A stretch of 64,000 nt of DNA from Bradyrhizobium sp. YR681 (GTDB lineage: Bacteria; Pseudomonadota; Alphaproteobacteria; Rhizobiales; Xanthobacteraceae). Below, piece by piece: positions 8,010 to 16,606 of the stretch; within the stretch, counting starts at the first letter, position 1, and the number at the start of each line of letters is the position of its first letter. Made by a program: the position numbers and the translations under genes. The notes below the pieces were generated by a model that was given only the letters and a program-made list of their open reading frames with translations, was not told the DNA's origin and made no database searches. The stretch covers positions 26,403 through 90,402 of the forward strand of contig NZ_AKIY01000192.1 in the NCBI RefSeq assembly GCF_000282615.1. The letters are read 5' to 3'.

Positions 8010-8882
8010 TCATCGTCGCACCACGATGCAGATATCTCTGCCCAGTCCCGCCATGAAGATCGACCTGAACAAGCCGATCCTGGCATCAAGGTCAATGCCA
8101 CGCGCATAACGGAAGAACTTTCGCCGCAACGAATGCGCCGAAGAGCCGAGCTTCTTATCCTTGTAGTAGTTGAAGGCATCTTCCATCAAAAGATGGTCGA
8201 TGGGGTAGTCGCCGAAGCAGTCAAGGACGGAAAAGCCGTTGCGCCTGCCGAGCTCGGGGAGCGTTTTCGTCGTGAAGTAATGCAGGTGCACGGGCGGTAT
8301 GAAGATGGACAGCTCTTCCTTGCTGGCGTCGCCGAATACGGCCGAATGGAGCTCCGAGAAATCGTTCGGAACCTCGATAATCGCGAGCCCACCGGGTGCC
8401 AGGTACGACGCGATGCGCGCCATGATGGCATCGGGATCGATGACGTGCTCGATGACGTTCTTGCAGTAGACCAGATCGAACGCGACGCCTTCGAAATGAC
8501 GCGTGGATCCGATGTCGCCGGCCAGGAAGCGACCGGGATGGCTGTCGATCAGATCGCGGTTCTGCCGCTCGATGCCGACCAGCGAGTGATCCACGCCGAA
8601 GACGTTGAAGCCGCGGTTCTGTGCCGCCTTCAGGAAGAACCCCTCCCCGCATCCGAGATCAATCGCATGTCCCTTGGCCACGCCATGTAGCGCTGCGAAA
8701 TCGAGCGCGACGTTCGCCCGATCCTCGAAATAGTCAAGCTCCACCCGATCGTACGACTTGCTGTATTGCCCGGTCGGGTCCTGGTAATAGGACTCGCGAT
8801 AGTGCTTCTCGATCTCCTCGACCGTCGGCATCGGCTCGGCCGAGTGACCATACACGGAAGGGACGCATCGATATTTCTGCAT
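8010..8882 (-). CDS. Class I SAM-dependent methyltransferase
   Basis: In this 290-residue protein the SAM-binding motif I is clear (AIDLGCGEGFFLKAA), followed by an acidic residue at the end of strand 2 (VFGVDHS). The post-motif FDLVYCKNVIEHV..PDAIM is typical of Methyltransf_23-type enzymes acting on small molecules or sugars. The first 40 residues (HSAEPMPTVEEIEKHYRESYYQD) resemble the lead segment seen in methyltransferases of glycan clusters. It lies 19 bp downstream of the glycan-assembly gene 8902-10347 and is probably the last gene of the leftward nonulosonic-acid operon. A methyl-decorated sugar is a reasonable guess; the acceptor is unknown. Confidence 0.82.
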   Translation of the reverse strand: MQKYRCVPSVYGHSAEPMPTVEEIEKHYRESYYQDPTGQYSKSYDRVELDYFEDRANVALDFAALHGVAKGHAIDLGCGEGFFLKAAQNRGFNVFGVDHSLVGIERQNRDLIDSHPGRFLAGDIGSTRHFEGVAFDLVYCKNVIEHVIDPDAIMARIASYLAPGGLAIIEVPNDFSELHSAVFGDASKEELSIFIPPVHLHYFTTKTLPELGRRNGFSVLDCFGDYPIDHLLMEDAFNYYKDKKLGSSAHSLRRKFFRYARGIDLDARIGLFRSIFMAGLGRDICIVVRR

Positions 8883-8901
8883 TTTCTATCCGTGAGTGAG
8901 A

Positions 8902-10347
8902 TCAAGTGACATGAGGTTGTGAAGCCGCAACATGCTGCTCTCGGGGTCGGCTCGCTTCCGTCAATTGCAGGCTGGCGCCGCTCACTGCCCTGGCCATCCG
9001 GCGCGTATCGCCGACAACCTTGCGGACTGAAAACCGCCGGCCATCCACCGACGCAGCATCTATCCTGCCGAGCGCGGCACCAACCATGTCCGCCGCGAAG
9101 GTCTTGGCAAAGCGGCGCCCCTCAATCTCCGCCGAACCAAATCGGCGACGCAGGGCCGAGCCCGCCCTGTAGCCAAGCGCCGTCCGGGCCATGGCAACCG
9201 CACGGCCGCGGAGCGAGGGCCGCGGCAAAGTGCCGCAACGCACCTTGCCATGCGCCGCCGCGATGGTCTCGAGGATGACATCGGCGACGCGGATCGAGCT
9301 CTTGCCGTCGATGGCCGTGAAAAGATCGCTGAGGATCTGGCGGCGGAATTGCGCGGTTTCCTCGGCGACCGAGGGCAAATGCGTCCCCACGCCCTGCTCT
9401 ACCAGCGCGATTAGATCGGCTTCCGATGCGACCGGCCGGCTGACTTGTGCCGCGGCCTGAACACGCAAGGCCGGCGTATTGAACCACTCCATGCTCAGGG
9501 GCTCGACATTCAGCATCGTGGCTTCAATGGCCGTCGAGCAGTTCTGGTGAATCAGCAGCCGCGCCCCATTGATCCATTCGATCGACGTGCCTTCCTGTCG
9601 CACCTCGAAATTCGGATAGGCGGCCAATGCGTCGTAGGACTTGATGTTTTCGAACGGATGCGGACGCAGCACGAAATGCACGTCGGGGAAATGCTGGGCC
9701 AGCTTCATCGACATCTGGAGCGTCGATTGATAGGCGTGCCTCGCTTCGACAATCACCTGATTTGCATAGTCTCTGGCAAAGCCGGCGTTGACGATGGTCT
9801 CGATCTCGTCGTCCGGGCCCCTCGAAAACCGCGGATTGACGCTCGGGAAATTCGTGTTGAGGAGCACATAGCCCGCGCGAACCGACGGCTTGGGCAGAGC
9901 CGCGCGCCACGGCCCCGCGCAAAAATCGTAGCGCGGACAGCCGGTCGCATGCAGGATATGCGCAGGCACCGTCCCGTGCTTGAGGAAGGCAGCGCGTTGC
10001 GCCTGGCCCCAGACACAATAGAGGTCGAGCAGATCGGGAGAGCCCGCGTTCTTGACCAGCCTGGCGAATTCGTCGGCATTGTTGCCGCCGATGCCTTCGG
10101 TATCCAGCACGCCGACCAGGATGCCTGCCCGCTTGTAGCGCTTGATCAGGTCGGCATTGTTCGGTCGCGTATAATTCACCAGCACGAGATCGGGCTGCAG
10201 CGCCAGAACGTCGAATCCCTGTTCGTACATGGGAACGAGGGTGACCTTCACGCCGCGCGTCGCGAGTTCCCGCCCGAGCAGGACGAGACCCTCGAGGTCG
10301 CGCAGCGGATTGTCGACGATCAGACAGACATGCGGCTGGTCAGGCAC
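8902..10347 (-). CDS. Surface carbohydrate biosynthesis protein (GT-B-like/CDP-glycerol transferase-like fold)
   Basis: The 481-residue cytosolic protein resembles proteins annotated as surface carbohydrate biosynthesis in LPS and capsule loci. It has an N-terminal nucleotide-fold half (CLIVDNPLRDLEGLVLLGREL) and a C-terminal half with HFVLRPHPFE and LLIHQNCSTAIEAT, the RPHP and H-xx-ST-x-xEA motifs shared with CDP-glycerol/poly-phosphate glycosyltransferases. It probably transfers a sugar or sugar-phosphate to the growing unit. The start is ambiguous: a GTG at 10347, preceded by GAGGA and overlapping the PseI-like stop by 8 bp, fits best; an ATG at 10383 is possible. Being directly after the nonulosonate synthase, it may be the nonulosonate transferase; this is inference. 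Confidence 0.7.
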   Translation of the reverse strand: MPDQPHVCLIVDNPLRDLEGLVLLGRELATRGVKVTLVPMYEQGFDVLALQPDLVLVNYTRPNNADLIKRYKRAGILVGVLDTEGIGGNNADEFARLVKNAGSPDLLDLYCVWGQAQRAAFLKHGTVPAHILHATGCPRYDFCAGPWRAALPKPSVRAGYVLLNTNFPSVNPRFSRGPDDEIETIVNAGFARDYANQVIVEARHAYQSTLQMSMKLAQHFPDVHFVLRPHPFENIKSYDALAAYPNFEVRQEGTSIEWINGARLLIHQNCSTAIEATMLNVEPLSMEWFNTPALRVQAAAQVSRPVASEADLIALVEQGVGTHLPSVAEETAQFRRQILSDLFTAIDGKSSIRVADVILETIAAAHGKVRCGTLPRPSLRGRAVAMARTALGYRAGSALRRRFGSAEIEGRRFAKTFAADMVGAALGRIDAASVDGRRFSVRKVVGDTRRMARAVSGASLQLTEASRPREQHVAASQPHVT

Positions 10348-11452
10348 GGGCATTCCTCGACGCGGCCGGTCGTGGCTCCGCAACCGCGTCGCTGGCTTGT
10401 GTCAGAAGGTCCCAGCTCATTGGCGTACCGCGGCGAACAGCCCGGCCGACGCGCTTGCCGATCAGGGTGTCGAAATATTTCGGCGGCAGCCCGAGGCCGG
10501 GCCGGATGATGCGCAGGTTCTTCTCGCTCAGCACGTCGCCGGCGGCGAGATCCTCCGTCACATAGAGCGAACGGCGGAAGGTCAGCGACTTGCGCTCCTT
10601 CTCGGTCAGCTCGTACTGCACCCTGCCAAGCGCCTGCCAGGCCCGCTCCGTCTCGACCACGAGCGCGGCCATCTCGTCCGGCTCCATCGAGAACGTCGAG
10701 TCCACGCCGCCATCGGCGCGGGCAAGCGTGAAGTGCTTCTCGATCACGCTTGCACCGAGCGCGACACTCGCGACCGAAGCGCCGATGCCGAAGGTGTGGT
10801 CCGACAGCCCCACCTGGCAACCGAACAGCGCCCGCATGTGGGGTATCGTCAAGAGATTGGTGTCCGACGGCGAGGACGGATAGGTGCTGGTGCATTTGAG
10901 CAGCACGAGCTGCTCGCAGCCGCCCCCCCTCGCCGCGCGAACCGCCTCGTCGATCTCGGCCGCGCTCGCCATGCCGGTCGAGATGATCATCGGCTTGCCG
11001 GTCGCGGCGACCTTGCGAATGAGCGGCAGGTCGGTGTTCTCGAACGAGGCGACCTTATAAGCGGGAACGTTCAGGCTCTCGAGGAAGTCGACGGCGGTGG
11101 CGTCAAACGGCGTCGAGAACGCAATCATGCCGTGCGAACGCGCCCGTTCGAAGATCGGGGCATGCCACTCCCAGGGCGTATAGGCCTCCTGGTAAAGATT
11201 GTGCAACGCGCGCCCGGTCCACAGACTGTTCGGATCGTCGATCACGAACTCGTCGCTCGCAAGATTGAGCGTCATGGTGTCGGCGGTGTAGGTCTGGAGT
11301 TTGAGCGCATGTGCGCCCGCCTTTGCCGCCGCATCGACGATCGCGAGCGCCCTGTCCAGCGACTGGTTGTGGTTTCCGGACATCTCCGCGATGATGAACG
11401 GCTGGTGAGCCTGTCCAATCGCCCGGCCCGCGATCTTGATCGTGTCACTCAT
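10340..11452 (-). CDS. pseI: NeuB-family nonulosonic acid synthase, pseudaminic acid synthase-like
   Basis: This 370-residue enzyme condenses phosphoenolpyruvate with a 6-deoxy-2,4-diamino hexose to a nine-carbon nonulosonate. Family marks seen are FIIAEMSGNHNQ at the N-terminus, ALKLQTYTAD, FSTPFD, a TIM-barrel core with IISTGMAS, CTSTYP, GLSDHT and VIEKHFTL, and a C-terminal SAF (antifreeze-like) domain from about residue 300 (RRSLYVTEDLAAGDVL). The N-terminal AE-S-NHNQ form is closer to PseI than to NeuB or LegI. PseG is encoded upstream in the same operon. PseB, PseC, PseH and PseF are not in the window, so earlier and later steps must be encoded elsewhere or differ. Confidence 0.9.
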   Translation of the reverse strand: MSDTIKIAGRAIGQAHQPFIIAEMSGNHNQSLDRALAIVDAAAKAGAHALKLQTYTADTMTLNLASDEFVIDDPNSLWTGRALHNLYQEAYTPWEWHAPIFERARSHGMIAFSTPFDATAVDFLESLNVPAYKVASFENTDLPLIRKVAATGKPMIISTGMASAAEIDEAVRAARGGGCEQLVLLKCTSTYPSSPSDTNLLTIPHMRALFGCQVGLSDHTFGIGASVASVALGASVIEKHFTLARADGGVDSTFSMEPDEMAALVVETERAWQALGRVQYELTEKERKSLTFRRSLYVTEDLAAGDVLSEKNLRIIRPGLGLPPKYFDTLIGKRVGRAVRRGTPMSWDLLTQASDAVAEPRPAASRNARA

Positions 11453-11542
11453 CGATTGCTCCTCGTCGTCCGCCGACCGGAAGGCCGTCCACTCGCCAGC
11501 TCAAACCGCCGAAGGCAAGCTCTTGCCGCCGGGCCGGCGGGG

Positions 11543-12211
11543 TCACCGGACTATGCTTCGCAGTGTAACAAATGCCTCCGCCGACGGAAGGCCGACGCCC
11601 GCCCCCCGCACGACGGCGAGCGCCCGCAGCGCCTCATAAGACCTCGCATGAGGGAAATCACGCATTTCCTGCGCATAGGCCTGCAGCGCCTCGAATTTGC
11701 GCTCAATCGTGGCGTTGATGCCGACGAAATGGTCGGGGCGAAACGCCTCGCCGATTGCGGAACTGGCCCATTCCGTCGAGGACGCCACCTCGAACGCGTA
11801 GATCGCCCGATAGGTGCTGGCCGGCATCGGACGTAGCGCCGTCATGACGGCTTGGTGAACGATTCGGTGGTCGAGATTGAGGTCGCCGCCGTGGTGCGTG
11901 TAGATCACCGTCGGCTGGATCCGGGCGATGATTGGCTCGATCGCCTGCACGATCTCCAGAAAGCCGACGGTCTCGAGTTTCTGGTCCGGAAACTCGAAGA
12001 AGGTTGGCACGCTGGCGCCGAGGATCGCGCAAGCCTTGCGGGCCGAACCGCGACGGGCATCGAGGTCAGCCGTCGTCCGCGAAAACACGCCATCGGCCAT
12101 GAACACCACGTCGACGCCGTCGCCGGCAGCGGCATGACGCGCCATCGTGCCGCCGCAGCCGAGAGCCTCGTCGTCGGGATGTGCGGCGACAACCAGAACA
12201 CGCTCGGTCAC
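11543..12211 (-). CDS. PIG-L/LmbE-type N-deacetylase
   Basis: The 222-residue protein has the zinc motif AHPDDE at residues 10-15 and the distal histidine in YTHHGGDLNLDHR, both diagnostic for PIG-L deacetylases. These enzymes remove N-acetyl groups from GlcNAc-containing substrates. Its ATG overlaps the stop of the formyltransferase gene (ATGA), so the two are translationally coupled. A pair of deacetylase and formyltransferase suggests that an N-acetyl group is removed and replaced by N-formyl on a sugar of this pathway. The order of events and the substrate are inferred. It is separated from the PseI-like gene by 90 bp without another gene. Confidence 0.85.
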   Translation of the reverse strand: MTERVLVVAAHPDDEALGCGGTMARHAAAGDGVDVVFMADGVFSRTTADLDARRGSARKACAILGASVPTFFEFPDQKLETVGFLEIVQAIEPIIARIQPTVIYTHHGGDLNLDHRIVHQAVMTALRPMPASTYRAIYAFEVASSTEWASSAIGEAFRPDHFVGINATIERKFEALQAYAQEMRDFPHARSYEALRALAVVRGAGVGLPSAEAFVTLRSIVR

Positions 12212-12918
12212 GGCTGAATCTTTCTGAAAATGGCTGTGGCGCGCACCTCGCCATCATGCAGCTCGGCGTCAGCGAATTCGATCCTGATGTCTCCGAGTTC
12301 GACGAACGCCTTCGGATATTCGGGCGCGTCGAGCATGCGGATGTGATCGTAGATCTTCTTCAGATCGAACTCGCCTTCGAGCCGCGATTGCTCGGGCTTG
12401 CGGCGCTTGAACGTCACGGCCTCTCCGACCTGCGGCATCGGCGTCGGCCAGTTCGCAATCATCTCGCCGATCATCGACGAAGCGAGCTTCGATGCCCGCA
12501 GAAATATCTCGTGAGCCGGTCCCGAGAGCGAAAGATCGCGCTGCAGATAGATGTCACCATGGTCGAATCCCGCCACCATCCTGAAGGCTGTCAGCTTGGT
12601 CGCTTCAAATCCGCGCTCGATCAAATTCTGGACCGGGCTGCCGCCCTTTCCGAACGGAAGAGGCGCCGCGTGAAACGCCACGCATTCGTAGGCCGTCGTG
12701 ATCTCTTCAGGGACCATCCAATTCCAGTGCGGGAAGAAAATCGCTCTCGGATTGATCCGCCGAAGATAATCGGGCGTGAGCTGATCCTTCCCGGTAACGA
12801 GGTGCCAGTTTCCCGGAAACTGCCGTATCGTGTTCTCGAATTCGGCGATATTCCAGGGCCGGACGGTCGCTACGCAATAGGTCGGCAATGCTTCGGTCGA
12901 CAGGGCTTCGGTTGGCAA
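12208..12918 (-). CDS. Formyltransferase-family protein (sugar N-formyltransferase-like)
   Basis: The 236-residue protein contains the core of the Met-tRNA formyltransferase fold: PRAIFFPHWNWMVP, then FHAAPLPFGKGGSPVQNLI with the catalytic His, and later FDHGDIY with the catalytic Asp. Family members transfer a formyl group from N10-formyltetrahydrofolate to an amine. Length and lack of a tRNA-binding tail fit a sugar amine formyltransferase. The start is a TTG at 12918; the only nearby ATG (two bases upstream) is out of frame. The N-terminus repeats PTEAL/STEAL/PTY, from a short DNA repeat at 12875-12915. It is coupled to the PIG-L gene downstream and follows pseG. Confidence 0.78.
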   Translation of the reverse strand: MPTEALSTEALPTYCVATVRPWNIAEFENTIRQFPGNWHLVTGKDQLTPDYLRRINPRAIFFPHWNWMVPEEITTAYECVAFHAAPLPFGKGGSPVQNLIERGFEATKLTAFRMVAGFDHGDIYLQRDLSLSGPAHEIFLRASKLASSMIGEMIANWPTPMPQVGEAVTFKRRKPEQSRLEGEFDLKKIYDHIRMLDAPEYPKAFVELGDIRIEFADAELHDGEVRATAIFRKIQP

Positions 12919-13057
12919 GGCATCACCGCTGCAATTTTCCAGGATCTCGGCGCGGAGCCGGGCTCTCTGGGCGTCGGGCTCGCGACGCCACGCTTACGAT
13001 ATTCCGCTGCGAAAGTATAGGACGGACGGCCCCCCATCGATCCTGAATGTCCCCTTC

Positions 13058-14164
13058 TCAGAGCGCCGGCAGAGCGTCCATCGCGGCACATACGCGCTCA
13101 CGGCCTTCGCCGTCGACGAGCTCGCCCGCAACGTCGCCGAGCTTCCGCATGAGGCTCGCGTCCGCCCCAAGGCTTGCGATCCCCGCGGCAATGTCCTGCA
13201 CCGTCACGGCGGCGGCGGAACCCAGGTGAATGAGGGCACCGAGCCGCGCGAGCATTGTCAGCGACGGCACCTGGTTGGCCGCGATGTCGACGGCGACCAC
13301 GGGCAAGCTCAGGCAGCACCGTTCCAGGCTCATCACGCCACCCGCCCCGATCGAAAGATCGGCCTGTCTCATCAATTCGGCAACATTGTTTGCGCCGCGA
13401 TGCAGCGCGACGTTCGGCATCTGCCGGCAGAGCGCCTCGACCGACGCCGCGTTTGGATTGGTCGTGCCGATGACGACATCCACGGCAAGCTGCGGCATCG
13501 CAAGGCTCGCAATCGCCGTCAATGCTTTCGCGGTTTCGTTGGTCGGATCGGAACCGCCAAGGCAGACCAGGATGCGGCCGATCTTGCCGCTGCGCGGCCC
13601 AAGGAGCGCGCGCTGCGTCGCGAATTCCGGTCGCAGCAGCGCATAGCTTGGCCCAAGTAATTGCACGCAGGTCGCCGGGACGCGATCATGATAACGCGTC
13701 TCCATGTGTGCCACGAGATTCTGGTCGAGCAGCATCTCGCAATCATGGTCGCGATCGGCGAGGTCATCGATGACGAGGATACGCAGGCCCTCGCGCCGGC
13801 AGGCGCGCTCCCATCTGATGTCGAGCCCGTAGTGATCGACAATCAGCCATTCAGCCGCACCGATCGCGATCAGCGCGCTGCACGTCTGTTCGGCATCATG
13901 TTGCCGTGTTGTCGGCAGCCAATGCGCATGCGCAAGGGCATCATCGCCGGTCTCCGGAGACGGCAGGGCCGGGTCGGCCAGAAGCCGCACCGCGTGCCCC
14001 GCGCCTTCCACCATATCTACAAGCCGCGCCGCATGGCTGCGCATCAGGAAGCACGATCTGATCCCGCGGCCCGCGAGTGCGTCGGCGAGCGTCAGGCACC
14101 GCGTGAGGTGACCAAGCCCCATCTCGACCGAAGCGTCGACGCGAAAGACGACCTGCCTGTTCAT
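13058..14164 (-). CDS. pseG: PseG-like UDP-2,4-diacetamido-2,4,6-trideoxy-beta-L-altropyranose hydrolase
   Basis: The 368-residue GT-B-fold hydrolase starts with FRVDASVEMGLGHLTRCLTLADAL, whose MGxGHxxR loop is typical for PseG and holds the catalytic His. WLIVDHYGLD and LVCLGGSDP-like segments (ILVCLGGSDPTNET) and GAGGVMSLERCCLSLP (nucleotide-binding region) follow. PseG removes UDP from the activated sugar before PseI condenses it with PEP. The ATG at 14164 is chosen because the conserved domain begins immediately after it; an upstream start at 14251 would add 29 residues. It is the first gene of the leftward nonulosonate operon; the divergent gene to the right begins 130 bp away. Confidence 0.88.
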   Translation of the reverse strand: MNRQVVFRVDASVEMGLGHLTRCLTLADALAGRGIRSCFLMRSHAARLVDMVEGAGHAVRLLADPALPSPETGDDALAHAHWLPTTRQHDAEQTCSALIAIGAAEWLIVDHYGLDIRWERACRREGLRILVIDDLADRDHDCEMLLDQNLVAHMETRYHDRVPATCVQLLGPSYALLRPEFATQRALLGPRSGKIGRILVCLGGSDPTNETAKALTAIASLAMPQLAVDVVIGTTNPNAASVEALCRQMPNVALHRGANNVAELMRQADLSIGAGGVMSLERCCLSLPVVAVDIAANQVPSLTMLARLGALIHLGSAAAVTVQDIAAGIASLGADASLMRKLGDVAGELVDGEGRERVCAAMDALPAL

Positions 14165-14293
14165 CGATTTGAGCCAGTATTCCTCTGTTTTGCGCCCGGC
14201 GGGCCTGGCGCATTTCGCCATGCTTGAGCCGACAGGGCCGTCTCCTACCACAATTCGCTGGTGGAACCGGGCTCAATCCACCCTTGAGCTATC

Positions 14294-15742
14294 ATGCAGG
14301 CTTCTATATGCGGAAACCGCAACCGAGCAACCCTGCCCCACATGTCGCCCGAAAAAACCCTTCTGATCACGACGCTGGCCGAATACCAGACCCGATTCTG
14401 GATTCCGGTGGCGCAGCGGCTGCGCGCGGCGGGATATGCGGTCGAACTGCTCGCCTTCGACGATCGCAGCGCCGAGATGTCGGCGGCCGCAGGGGTCCCG
14501 GTCACGAACATGTACCGCGAGGGTCTCAAGACCGGTGCGTCGCCCGACGACCGGTCGGCCTTTGACACGCGCATCGCAGCTTACGGGCTCGACGGCTCCA
14601 ATTTCCTGTTCAGCCACGAGCGCTTCACCTTCGGCATCCGCGACACCGCCGCGCTGCGCCGCCGCTTCATGATCTACACCAATGCCATGGAGGCGCTGCT
14701 CGATCGGCTGGAGAGCCAGGGCAGGCGCGCCGAGCTGGTGCAGGAGCTCGGCGGCTTCCTCTCGGTGATCACGAGCTTCTACGCCGCCAGGCGGCGCGGC
14801 ATCCGCAATTGGTTCATCGAGCCGTCGTTCTTCCGCGGACGGATGTATTTCACGCCCGACAGTTTTGGCGCGCCCGAGATGATGGCAAAGCCCGCCGATG
14901 ACGTCTCGGCCGACGTAAAGTCCTATCTCGATGCGACGCTGAACCAGCGCGCGATCGTGATCCCGAAGAAGGACGCGCATCATTATTCCGCGGCCTTCAA
15001 GAAGGTGGTGAACTTGCGCAACGCGCACCGCCTCGCCGAAAAGCTGTGGGACCAGTTCGCGCTCGGCAAGCACCAGGAGTTCGGGCACAATCTGCGGCAC
15101 GCGCGGGTGCACGCGATCATGGCCGTCAACGCGGCGCGGCTGCGCAAGCTCTATCGCCCGATCCCCGAGACGCCCTTCGTCTACTATCCCTTCCACGTGC
15201 CCGCCGACATGGCGCTGACGCTGCGCGCGCCCGATTATCTCGATCAGGTTGCGACCGTCGACTTCCTGCTGCGGACGATCCCGGATTCGCACACCCTCGT
15301 CGTCAAGGAACACCCCGCCCAGATCGGCGCGATCTCGGCGGACCGCCTGTTCGAGCTGGCGCGCCGCTTCGACAATTTGGTCTTGCTGCCGCCGCAGACC
15401 AACAATTACGCCGTGCTCAGCCGGGCCGATGCCGTCATCTCCGTCAACAGCAAATCGGGCGCCGAGGCCCTGCTGCTCGGCAAGCCGGTCGTGGTGATGG
15501 GCGATGCGTTCTATCGCACCTGCCCACTGGTCTATTCGGCCGACCGTATTGCCGACGTGCCGAGGCGCCTGCGCGAGGCGCTGCACGCAGGGCCGTTCGA
15601 TCCCGCCAGGGGCGCGCCCTATTTCGAAGCTGCTTGGCGGCGCTCGTTTCCCGGCGAGCTCTATATCAGCGATCCCAGGCTGCTCGACACGTTCACGGCC
15701 TCCTTGCAGGCCGCGCTCGCCGAGCCCACAGCCGCTCACTGA
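14294..15742 (+). CDS. Capsule polysaccharide biosynthesis protein (KpsC/KpsS-like transferase)
   Basis: The 482-residue soluble protein has the pattern of the Capsule_synth family. It begins LLITTLAEYQTRFWIPVAQRL, has NWFIEPSFFRGRMYFTPDS in the middle, PFVYYPFHVPADMAL, then TLVVKEHPAQIG, and ends with AVISVNSKSGAEALLLGKPVVVMG. The EHP and S-x-SGAEAL motifs bind the CMP-sugar in KpsS/KpsC-like Kdo transferases. A CMP-activated nonulosonate would be a comparable donor, so this protein is also a candidate nonulosonate transferase (inference). The start is uncertain: ATG 14294 or ATG 14342 just before the conserved domain; neither has a strong ribosome binding site. The GT2 gene follows 12 bp later. 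Confidence 0.78.
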   Translation: MQASICGNRNRATLPHMSPEKTLLITTLAEYQTRFWIPVAQRLRAAGYAVELLAFDDRSAEMSAAAGVPVTNMYREGLKTGASPDDRSAFDTRIAAYGLDGSNFLFSHERFTFGIRDTAALRRRFMIYTNAMEALLDRLESQGRRAELVQELGGFLSVITSFYAARRRGIRNWFIEPSFFRGRMYFTPDSFGAPEMMAKPADDVSADVKSYLDATLNQRAIVIPKKDAHHYSAAFKKVVNLRNAHRLAEKLWDQFALGKHQEFGHNLRHARVHAIMAVNAARLRKLYRPIPETPFVYYPFHVPADMALTLRAPDYLDQVATVDFLLRTIPDSHTLVVKEHPAQIGAISADRLFELARRFDNLVLLPPQTNNYAVLSRADAVISVNSKSGAEALLLGKPVVVMGDAFYRTCPLVYSADRIADVPRRLREALHAGPFDPARGAPYFEAAWRRSFPGELYISDPRLLDTFTASLQAALAEPTAAH

Positions 15743-15754
15743 ACGGATCACGCG

Positions 15755-16504
15755 ATGCCTCTCGTCTCCATCATCATGCCGTCCTGGAACGTCGAGCGCT
15801 TCATCGAGGAGACCATCCATTCGGTGCAGGTCCAGACGTTCGGCGACTGGGAGCTCCTCATCGCCGACGACTGCTCGACGGACCGCACGCCCGCGATCAT
15901 CGCAGAGATCGGCGCGCGCGATCCCCGCGTCAAGCTGATCCGGATGGCTGAGAACGGCGGCCCCGCGCTGGCGCGCCAGGCCTCGATCGACCAGGCGCAG
16001 GGCCGCTATCTCGCCTTCCTCGACAGCGACGATCTGTGGCTGCCGACCAAGCTCGAACGCCAGCTCGCCTTTGCCCGCGAGAAGCGCGCCGCGCTGAGCT
16101 ACACCGCATTCCGCCGCATCGACGAGGCCAACACCATGTCGGGCCGACTGATCGAGGTGCCGGCGCAGCTCAGCTACAATCAGCTGCTGAAGAACACGTC
16201 GATCGCGACACTGACGGCGCTGGTCGACCGCGAGATTTCGGGCCCCGTCGCGATGACCAACGAGGGCTATGATGATTTCTGCCTGTGGCTCTCCATCCTC
16301 AAGCGCGGCCACGTCGCCCACGGCCTCAATGAGGATCTGGCGCGCTACCGTGTCAGGGGCTCGTCCGTCTCCAGCCGCCCGATGCGCTCCGCCAAATGGG
16401 TCTGGAACATCTACCGCAACGTCGAGCATCTGCCGTTGCTCAAATCGGCCTGGTGCTTCGGCCATTGGGCCGCGCGCGCGTGGCTGAAGCGGCGGCAATT
16501 CTAG
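15755..16504 (+). CDS. Family 2 glycosyltransferase
   Basis: This 249-residue GT-A enzyme opens with LVSIIMPSWNVERFIEETI, has LLIADDCSTDRT (nucleotide-binding acidic residues) and YLAFLDSDDLW with the DxD metal motif, then an aromatic and acidic acceptor region ending in EGYDDFCLWLSILKRG (ED-like catalytic base). It is cytosolic with no membrane segment and adds one sugar to the lipid-linked repeat unit. It follows the KpsS-like gene and precedes the GT-C-like membrane protein, all on the same strand. The donor sugar is not predictable from sequence. Confidence 0.85.
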   Translation: MPLVSIIMPSWNVERFIEETIHSVQVQTFGDWELLIADDCSTDRTPAIIAEIGARDPRVKLIRMAENGGPALARQASIDQAQGRYLAFLDSDDLWLPTKLERQLAFAREKRAALSYTAFRRIDEANTMSGRLIEVPAQLSYNQLLKNTSIATLTALVDREISGPVAMTNEGYDDFCLWLSILKRGHVAHGLNEDLARYRVRGSSVSSRPMRSAKWVWNIYRNVEHLPLLKSAWCFGHWAARAWLKRRQF

Positions 16505-16606
16505 CGACGCACGCCGCTCCGGCGCGGCGGCCATCTGGAGAGCGGAAATCAACATTGCGACCCGGATCGCTTGTCACTACTCTGGCCGCGTCCAAGGGGG
16601 CTTTAC

